Shown one piece after another: positions 49,601 through 58,600 of a stretch of 64,000 bases of DNA. Where the stretch lies: NCBI GenBank assembly GCA_947650365.1, contig OX393551.1:63539644-63603643 (forward strand). The letters are read 5' to 3'. Position 1 is the stretch's first letter. Each line of letters begins with the position of its first letter. This DNA is from Chamaelirium japonicum (Eukaryota; Streptophyta; Magnoliopsida; Liliales; Melanthiaceae). Made by a program: the position numbers and the translations under genes. The notes beneath the pieces are model-generated. The model had not been told where the DNA came from, did not search any database, and saw nothing but the letters and a program-made list of their open reading frames with translations.

Positions 49601-52600
49601 GTAAATAAAACTGACATAATAAGAATTAATTTCAGATTCTAATAAACCAGCCCAGCAATAAAGATGATCACAATCTCAAATAAATAAAGCCAATGTCTCA
49701 AGAACAAGCAAAGGTCTAAGCGAATAAATCCTAATGGATGAGATTCTCGAAAACCAAGGATTATTTTGAAACCCTAATGTAAATTCAGCAATAAGGCCGA
49801 TTGGGGAAAAAGAAAGATATCACATGAAAGTATCGAGGATCGATTTCAAACCGTGCTTTGGTCAATGCCGGCTGCTGACAGGAACTCCGTTGTTGCAGAT
49901 GAAAGTGGCGGAAGGGGAGGCGTGGTACAGAAGAAAGGTTGAAGAAGCCGAGACGATGGATCTTTGAAGATGAAGGAACTCCGCGTCGATCTTCCGCGAA
50001 GCCGTAGACGAATGCGTGGTGACGAGGTAGAAGCGTGCGGAAGGAAGAAAATACTAGATGCAAGGAAGATTCTTCGGAAGGGATACACCGAACAAGCGCA
50101 CACGCTTCTCCGTTCTAGGGTTTCAATTCATATCATCCTCCTCTCTCTCAATTAGGGTTTGTTGGCTTTATAGGGGATGAGACATCAAAAGACACAAAAG
50201 GAAAGGAAGGGAGAGAGATCCGCGCGGGAGGAGAGAGAGAGGGACGCGGTAGAGAGAGAGGGGACGCGGGTGTGTTCGCGGGAGAGAGAGGGGCCGGTCA
50301 GGTAGGGTGCTCGGTGGGCTAGGGTTTAGGGTTTTTGATTTCCTTCGAATCTCATCCATTGAGATTTAAGTTGTCCTAAGATCCTACGGCTAAAACCCTA
50401 ACACGGAAACGAGTCAGTTCGGCATCTGTGGCTCGAACCGGATGCGAACATGGCTCGCACCTACCCAAACCAGAAATAAAAAGACAAATAACTAAAGATC
50501 CGTTGGTCGGATCGAAATAAAATAAGAACCAAAGTTTTAGAGCTTCGATTGAGCTTTCCACTGATGTAGACGGATCGACGATCGGCTCCCTAGATCTCCG
50601 GAACGGATGAAAATACGCCATCAGCTGTAGCAAATCTGCACGTAGTAGGCTCGTCTGCATCATAGGCTCTACATATAGCCTCATGAATTCCTCCCATTAA
50701 GGAATTCCATTTAACATAAAAACTTTCCACCTTCCTCAACTTAATCCATAGATTAAATTACATTTTCATGGTGGACATTGGTTTCCTTAAATTACATCCA
50801 AGAACCATGAGCAAGAATAAAAGATATAATTGTGATATCAGCGAGTTTGAACCAAAAAAGGTTCATGGCTTTTTTTTTGAAAAAAAATATATCAAAAATA
50901 ATATTAGAAAAGGTGCCCAGACGAGCAATACTGGCAACAGATACCTGCTTGACTCAGTCGATATGGAACTAGTCAGACCGGTACTGGAAAAATATGGGAT
51001 AGGTTTTCATACCGGAGGGGATAACAGTCTCAGTTAGTTCAAAACTCGGTATCAACCGACTGAGATTTGATACCCATGACCAAGAGGCACGACAACTCTG
51101 ATAACTCTTGTGGGAATACCAAGAGACTCATGGGAAGACCAAAGGAATATTAACTCTCGTGGAGGAAAAAAGAGACTTGTGATAAGACTAAAAAATATGG
51201 TAACCCACATGGAAAAAGTACAACAATAAAGACAAAATAAAGAACCTATGGAAACTATCATGAACCACCTTATGAAGCAGTAATGTGGCCATAATATCAA
51301 CTGGGGTATCCCAATGAACACTTCAATTCATGCAGTAATAGATACAGTAATAAATGGATTCTTAAAAACTATTTCTCGACTGCACCATCTTGCATTTGTA
51401 GATATAGTAATAAATGGCGTCAATTGCGCCCGCAAGTGCGGAAGCAACTTCAAATATTTTCTTCAATATATCCCAAAAAGATGACAATGTCAGAGGTGTT
51501 GTGGTGGGGTAGTAGAAATGGTTGACGATGGAGATATCTGTATGTGGTAGTGGGGGGGTGGGAGAGAGAGAGAGAGAGAGGGATAACCACAAGGGGTGCT
51601 GTCGGTGGACTCGGATGCCGCAGCTCACTCAGGAGCCGTGACTCCGCAAAGAAGGCAAGCAGGAGGTAGATGAAAAAGCCGAGTAGTAGTGGTCATTTCT
51701 CCGTCTAGGTAGTCAAACAGCGAGATGGAGGGGTACTTATTTAGAAAAATGTTGTGATTGAAGTCAAAATGGAACCACAATTGTTCTTTTGCATGTCATT
51801 TGGGGCTGAGTGTGATTCATCGGTCATCTTGGGTGGAACGGACGGTTGTTATTGAAGCCAAAATTGAATCATAGTTGTTCTTTTGTATGCCATTTGAGGC
51901 TGAGTGCAATTCACCGATCGAGCTGGGTGCAGACAGTTGTGATTCAATTCTGGCTTTAACCTATCTGAGATCATGTGCCTTAAGAAAATCTTTTTTGAAG
52001 TCTGCCCCATCCTCTGCACCTCACATCACAGTCGTCCATTGCATCACACAGTCGTCTGTTGCACCCATACCCGACGGTGCATCGCACTCAGCCGCAACCT
52101 TCAAGCAAAGGAACGGCTATGATTCACCCAATGGCATTGGTTCCAACTTGGCAACTGATCGTTGTCGAGATACACCTTAACAAGAACCCTAATTCCTCTC
52201 TCGAGAACACATCCAACGTACCTTAAGAGTTCCAAAAGTCCATCACTGAGTTCCTTAGATACGCAAAATTCCAATAAAAGCTGATATAATTTCAAGAAGA
52301 GTGATAAACTTGTAAAGATGAATTATTTTTTAAAAATTTGATAATGGATCCACTAATTTCAACAAAAAATCATCGAACTGCTGAGACTTGCGGTGCTGAT
52401 GATGAGGCAAGCTAGAACCAATGCACCGGTCTGGTATGCGTGCAACGGACGACTGTGTGATGCAATGGGTGGTTATGATGTGAGGTGCAGAGGATGGGGC
52501 AGAGAAATAGGGTAGACTTCAAACAACGTTTTCCTAAGGCACGGAATCCTAGATAACTTAAAGCCAAAACTGAATCACAACCGTCTGTTACACCGAGCCC

Positions 52601-55600
52601 GGCCGATGAATCGCACTCAGCCCCAAATAGCATGCAAACGAACGATTGTGATTCAATTTTGGCTTCAATTATAACTTTTTTTTAAATAAATACCCCTTCA
52701 TCTCGATATTTGACTACCTAGACGGAGAGATGACAACTCGTAGTCTACTTTTTATTTGCCTCCAACTCACCTTCCAAACGGAGTCGCGGCTGCTGAGGGA
52801 GCTGCGGCATCCGAGTTCACCGACGCCACCCCTTGTGATTATCCCCCCCCCCCCACCACCACCACCACCACATACAGACATCTCCATCATCAACCATTAC
52901 TACTACCCTACATCACATCCGGCACCATCAACGTCATGGGATATTTTGAAGAAAATATTTAAAGTTGTTGCCGCACTTACAGGCGCAATCGGCGCCATCT
53001 ATTACTGCATCTACAAATGCAAGATGGTGCGGCGAAGAAACCGGTTTTAAGAATCCATTTATTACCGCGTCTATTACTGTATCTATTCAAGGTCCATTTA
53101 ACCTAAGAATTTAAATAAAATGCTAAACTAAGATCATTGTTCTAAAAGATCGTCCAGGCGGCCGCCTAGGCGTTTTAGGGGGTTAGTCGCTCCGCTTCAG
53201 CATTAAGCGGCACTGTAGGCGGGTTGAACAAATACGGGCGCCTAGACGGGATCCGACCCGCGTAGGCGGGCTCCAGGCAGGTGGGCTTTAGGCGAACAGA
53301 TTAGTAATAATTTTTCATAAAACCCCGACACCACTCGATCCCCTCCTCCATTTTCACTACATAACTAGATATCCAAGATATCCAAAAGGCTTAAAAGCTG
53401 CTCTCTTTCTCCTGCCTCGCAGTCAACCCTGACCCCACCCGATCCCCTACTCCCTTTTCATAAAACTTTTATATTCAGATCGGTTGTTTTGATGTTTCCA
53501 TATGTAAAACTTTATATTATTGTTTTTTTATATAGAATTATGAATTTAAATATATACATACATATAGAATATAAATAATATATTTAATATAGGTGGGTGC
53601 CCGCCTTTTTCTCTGAGCGCCCGCTAATCGTCCGCCTTCCGCCTTGAAACCACTTGACCGCCTGCCTTCCGCCTTCCGTTTTTTAAAACATTGACTAAGA
53701 TCATTGTAGCAGTAATAATGTGCGATAAAATAAACAAGTTTTAAGAAGAGGGCCCGTTGTGAACTTGACAGACCGAAAAGAGTAAAATTAAGTGTTAAGA
53801 CCAGAATTCACCATATAACCCACCCACGAGTGATAGGGATGTACAAAAAACAGATGGAAACGGAAAACCGACCGAACCATGCAGTTTGGTTTGATTTCAG
53901 GCATGATCGGTTTTGTTCCGGTTCCTAAAGTGCAAAACCATTTAACCATTTCAGTTCCCTGTTCAAGGTGACAGTTACCCGACCCGAACCAGAACTGTTA
54001 TTGTAAATGCATCACGAGTCGGGTTCAATACGAGTGAAGAGTGATGGACTGATGGGTTCTTGGACCTATGCTGCCTCGCTATTTTAAAATACTAGAAATC
54101 CTCCTAACCCTAAATATCTCTTAGTTTCACAAACTCACAGTCACCACTACCACGAGTGTCGAGCATCTCAACCAACAGTTCAACGATCGTCCACTCCTCC
54201 CTTGATCCCTCCTCTGCCTCCAGCAAGTAAGGATCAAAATACCGGCCGGTACGAACCGTACCGGTCAGTTCAAACTTGGAACCGAACCGAACCGCACCGG
54301 AATCTAGTCGACACCGGTCGCGGGGGTTAAATCGCCTAAATACCGGCCGGTACAGTTCGAACCGGTACCGGGTATGAAGTATCATTTTGGGTGGTTTTTT
54401 CATTCCGATTTCATTTTTTTGGGCTTCTTTCTTCATTTCCACATGAGGTGAACCTCCATACTAGCTCGATTTGAAAGATTTGAAGCTAAAAACTCGGATT
54501 TACAAGATCAAAACCACATTTGAAGGTATGTTTTCATAATTTTTTTCATATTTCTTTTGTTTTGTTGTATTTTTTTTGAAAAAAATCAAATAATTGTGGT
54601 GAAAATGTTGAAATGGGCTAGATCTATGTCATCAATGCTTAGATCTATAGATCTATAAGCATCATCTCCAAATTTGCATGATTGGTTCATGCAAATTTGG
54701 GGGTTTTTCAATTTTCTTTTCTTTTTTTATATTTTTTTTAAAAATAAACCAAATAATTGTGGTTAAAATGTTGATATGGGTTAGATCTATGCCATCAAAG
54801 CTTAGATCTATAGATCTATAAGCATAATCTCCAAATTTGCATGATCGGTTCATGCAAATTTGGGTTTTTTTCAATTTTCTTTTTTTTTTGTATTTTTTTA
54901 AAAAATAAACCAAATAATTGTGGTGAAAATGTTGATATGGGTTAGATCTATGCCATCAATGCTTAGATCTATAGATCTATAAGCATCATCTCCAAATTTA
55001 CATGATCGGTTCATGCAAATTTGGGGGGTTTTCAATTTTCTTTTCTTTTTTTGTATTTTTTTTTTAAATAAACCAAATAATTGTGGTGAAAATGTTGATA
55101 TGGGTTAGATCTATGCCATCAAAGCTTAGATCTATAAATGATGATGTTATGGGTTATATCTATGTCATTTGTGTATGATTTCTTCCAATATCCGACATTG
55201 CCGCCATCCGGTCATCCACGAGATAATGATAATGATGAAATGTAGCCCGCCCGAAGTTCCATGTTGTACTAAGTTACTCAGTCTAAGTAGGTAAGAATAT
55301 ATAATTCTCTACTCTTGTAAGTTATGGATATGCATTTTATTTGCTAAACATGTTAGGAGTCTTAGGACTATGAATTTGTGTTTATTATCATATTACGTGA
55401 AATTGTAAAATATGACTCATGTACTCGTATTAGTTGTGTAATTCATGTTTGTGCAATGGTTATAAATTGTGTTTTGTAATCCCGAAGCATAATATGTTAA
55501 TACTAGGCTAATCTAGCACATGTAATTTAATAACTATATCAAATTCCACAATTTAGAATCATACAGTAAAAACAGTGACTTTATAACTTAAAAAGATCGG

Positions 55601-58600
55601 TTCATACCTATAACTAGTTTACTAATGAAAAAAAACATCACAAACCAGTATTTTAGATTATTCTGGATTTTTTTGGTTATTTTTTTAAATTTTTTTGAAA
55701 CCAAAAATCAATTCACACCGGTATGGACCGGTTCAGACCGATACCGGTTCGTACCGCTCGGTTCGAACCATTTTTTCGGCCGACCGATATTTTGTCCGCG
55801 ACCGGTATTTTTATCCATGCCAGCAAGACCAATTGATCAAGACTCCAAGTACTCGCCTTTATTCTCGACTGTCCTCGAGTCGAGTCCTCCTCCGGTCTCC
55901 CTCCGATCACGACAGCCCTCATGTCGCCTTCAATCTCAACTAACAATCGCCCTCAAACCCTCCTCTCTCGAAACTCTGCACATGCGTGTGTGTGCATCTC
56001 TGCAAACTTTAGAACTGTTGGAACCGAACCGAACCAATTTGTGAATGGACTGGTACAGTCCGGTTCCATGCTCCGGCCGAACCAAACCGTGTGCACCCCT
56101 AACAAGTGATGTGGCTATCATGAAAGCTTCATCAAGTTTTCTTTTATGTTCCTCCACTTCTGGTCAAAGAAAAAATAGTTTAAAATGACTTCCAAAAAGA
56201 AATTTGGGACATCGATCGATTAAAGAAGATTAGCATGCTAAGCCAATAATAGATGCAGTTGCATCTGCAATCGAGTGATGTACCCTCGTACAATCCTGAA
56301 TTCCAAGGCCAAGGACCATAGTTGACCCCAGGAATGGATCAGGGGGGGCGTGTGGGGGTCAAAGAAAAAATAGCCTAAAATGACTTCCAAAAAGAAATTT
56401 GGGACATCGATCGATTGAAGAATATTAGCATGCTAAAGCCAATAATAGATGCAGTTGCATCTGCAATCGAGTGATGTACCCTCATACAATCTTGAATTCC
56501 AAGACCAAGGACCATAGTTGACCCCATGGATGGATCAAGGGGGGTGTGTGGGGTTGCCTAGTTAGGATTATTTTAAAATAATATAAGTTCGCCAACCCCC
56601 GAATTTTTAACAAAATTTTAAGACCCTGGCCCCCATAGATTTTTCTAACATTCGCATCCCCCAAGGTTCGATTCCTGGATCCGTCCCTGGTTGACCCCAT
56701 AAAGATAAGTTCACAACTTGGTTGATGATAATGATGATGACGACTAGGATGTGTATATGGTGAGCGGACACAGTCCATACCTATGGGCTATGGCCAGAGT
56801 GAAACAATCATTTTCTTCTCAATTTTCTTTTTTTATTTTCTTCTGCAACCAAACAAGAGATCTTGATTGCCCTGTCGAGTCTAGTGGTGTCCCGAAACCT
56901 TTCGGGCAATGGCCCACTTCAGGCTCAGACTAATCCCTCCGGGAGTGAAGCCCGACCCACTCGGCAATTCCCACTTCACTCCTGGGTAAATCGAGGGGAG
57001 GAAGAGTTGAACCCACAACCTCATCACCAAAGCATCAGTTGCTTTGCCAACTCTCCTATCCCCTGGTGGATCCCTATAGACTACTTTTTACCTCCTTTAA
57101 TTCTGGTTTGATCAGATAAAAAGTACCAAATGAGGAAATTAAGTAGTTGATAAAAGGTGTATTGTGCTAACATTTCAAACTTTAGGAAGCCCATTGGATT
57201 TGGAACAAAATAAACTACAGGGGGTTAAGTGTTTCGAGATAAACATCAGGGGTGCAAAATATAATTTATCCTATTTTATGTTACAAACGACAGATTGGAG
57301 AGGTAAGGGCGTTACGGCTGCAACGAGTTGGGTTCCAGTTGGATTCATTGGCCGATCATTTAAAAAAAAAAAATTAGGGTCCATTCTTTGGACTAGTAAA
57401 TTAAGTTGGACATTGATTTACCTAGATAATCTCATTATGTGTCATTCTTTTGTCCAAAATGCCGGATAAATGGATTTTTAATATTTCTTTTTTTCTTGGT
57501 TTGGTGACACATTAAGAGTTCCATCAAAATTGATCGGACATTATTTGCCCACCATGGGCAAGTCATTATTTACATATTACAAAAAATTTAGATGAATTTA
57601 CCCGATAGAAAAGAACTTTAGACACTTACGATTTGTCTGGCATAAGGAACAATTGTTCCTCTTAAACCTCATCCGAAAGATGGCAGTCATGCCAATGACT
57701 ATTTCCAATGTAATTCAATGGGTCGGCATTCCAATTAACATAGAAACGAACGAAGTGAGAGATTATCGTTCCCAAGTCCTTCATTCTACCGAAACAAATA
57801 GTATATGTTGAGTTTGAAATATTGAACGATGCCAAACACCCTCTTAATTTCTTGAGACATCAGTCCTTGCCCATGAATGTCTCAAGCAAACGAATTTCCC
57901 ATCCCATCTCACCAAAAGAACGGACCCTTGCTCACTCCTAATCTTCAATCAACCCTCGAACGACCCCCACCGCCATCCCTATCCCTCTCCAACTACATCC
58001 CCTCCTCACCCCCCCCCCCTACCAAAGCCGCAACCAACCTCTCTGCCGCCCTCTCTCCTATGTTTTTCTTCTTCCTCTTCCTCCTTCAATGATGAGGGTT
58101 GACATGTACCTCTTATACCCAAATATATCGTACAGCACCTGTGCACCGAAACTGCACATTCGATTTGTGTAAGATTCAATATACCCTAGTGCCAAAGAAG
58201 AGAGAGAGAGACCTTTTCTTCTAAGTGAAATTCTCTCTCTCTCTCTCTCTCTAGTTCATGAAGAGTGAGAAGATTATAAGAATGATACTTGGCAGTTACC
58301 CCGCGTACTACTGTCTCCAGTACATAGGGCTATATTGAGGGAAAAGGGTGGGGCCAACGCATAAAAACAAAGTGGACTTTGTGAAAAGCCATTTTCAAAA
58401 GATACTTTTAAGCTATGTCCCGACAATGTTTTGATTTGAGCTCAAACCAATCACCAAAAGACACTTTTACATTAACCCGTGTTGACATATTCAACCCCTA
58501 TCAAACGACTAATATGCCCCTTCCATTACCCCTCTATAAATCGAATTTATAATATGCTAACTCGAATTGATACTCCATAATCTACTACAGTAATTCTAGA

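Larger units (their letters stand above)
45542..50662 (-). mobile_element. Non-autonomous LTR retrotransposon with gag and protease only (in intron 1)
   Basis: A 5121-bp element, reading on the minus strand (same direction as the host gene). LTRs are 49456-50662 (5' LTR, 1207 bp) and 45542-46746 (3' LTR, 1205 bp), both TGATGGGATGCG...TCTGCATCA. By eye they differ by about 18 substitutions and one 2-bp indel, about 98.5% identity, so the insertion is young. The target duplication is taggc on both sides (45537-45541, 50663-50667), exact. The 2.7-kb interior encodes gag with a zinc knuckle, a retroviral-type protease and a further unidentified frame. There is no reverse transcriptase, RNase H or integrase. 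Movement must depend on enzymes from another element. Gag motifs suggest a Ty3/Gypsy origin. Confidence 0.93.
51333..53087. mobile_element. 1.75-kb foldback element with ~700-bp inverted arms (in intron 1)
   Basis: The left arm (51333-~52080) and right arm (~52420-53087) are inverse complements with moderate divergence. The ends read AGATACAGTAATAAATGGAT and, on the opposite strand, 'agatacagtaatagacgcggtaataaatgg'. The arms include a coding-like part (outer) and several ~90-bp palindromic motifs (inner). The loop is ~340 bp. No transposase and no clear target duplication were seen. Because it lies in a transcribed intron, the RNA could fold into a long hairpin. It may be a foldback transposon or simply an inverted duplication. 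Confidence 0.8.
53834..56101. mobile_element. hAT-like non-autonomous element hosting a second element (in intron 1)
   Basis: The ends TAGGGATGTAC and (complement) TAGGGGTGCAC form the terminal repeats. Flanks acgagtga (53826-53833) and acaagtga (56102-56109) match 7 of 8. The element's own sequence is ~670 bp: 'ggttttgttccggttcc' and 'ggttcggtt' type repeats at the edges, and an interior with 'tcgagtcgagtcctcctcc'. It was split by the element at 54228-55819. Confidence 0.75.

Noticed and set aside
56886-57068. Intact tRNA gene
   Set aside because: A- and B-box-like words are present, but no full cloverleaf with acceptor stem can be formed by eye; a SINE head is the better reading.
57877-58092. 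Proline/serine-rich ORF, with similar ones at 62321-62689 and 62376-62609
   Set aside because: Its frame depends on a poly-C tract that differs in length between the two segmental copies, so the predicted proteins differ after it.
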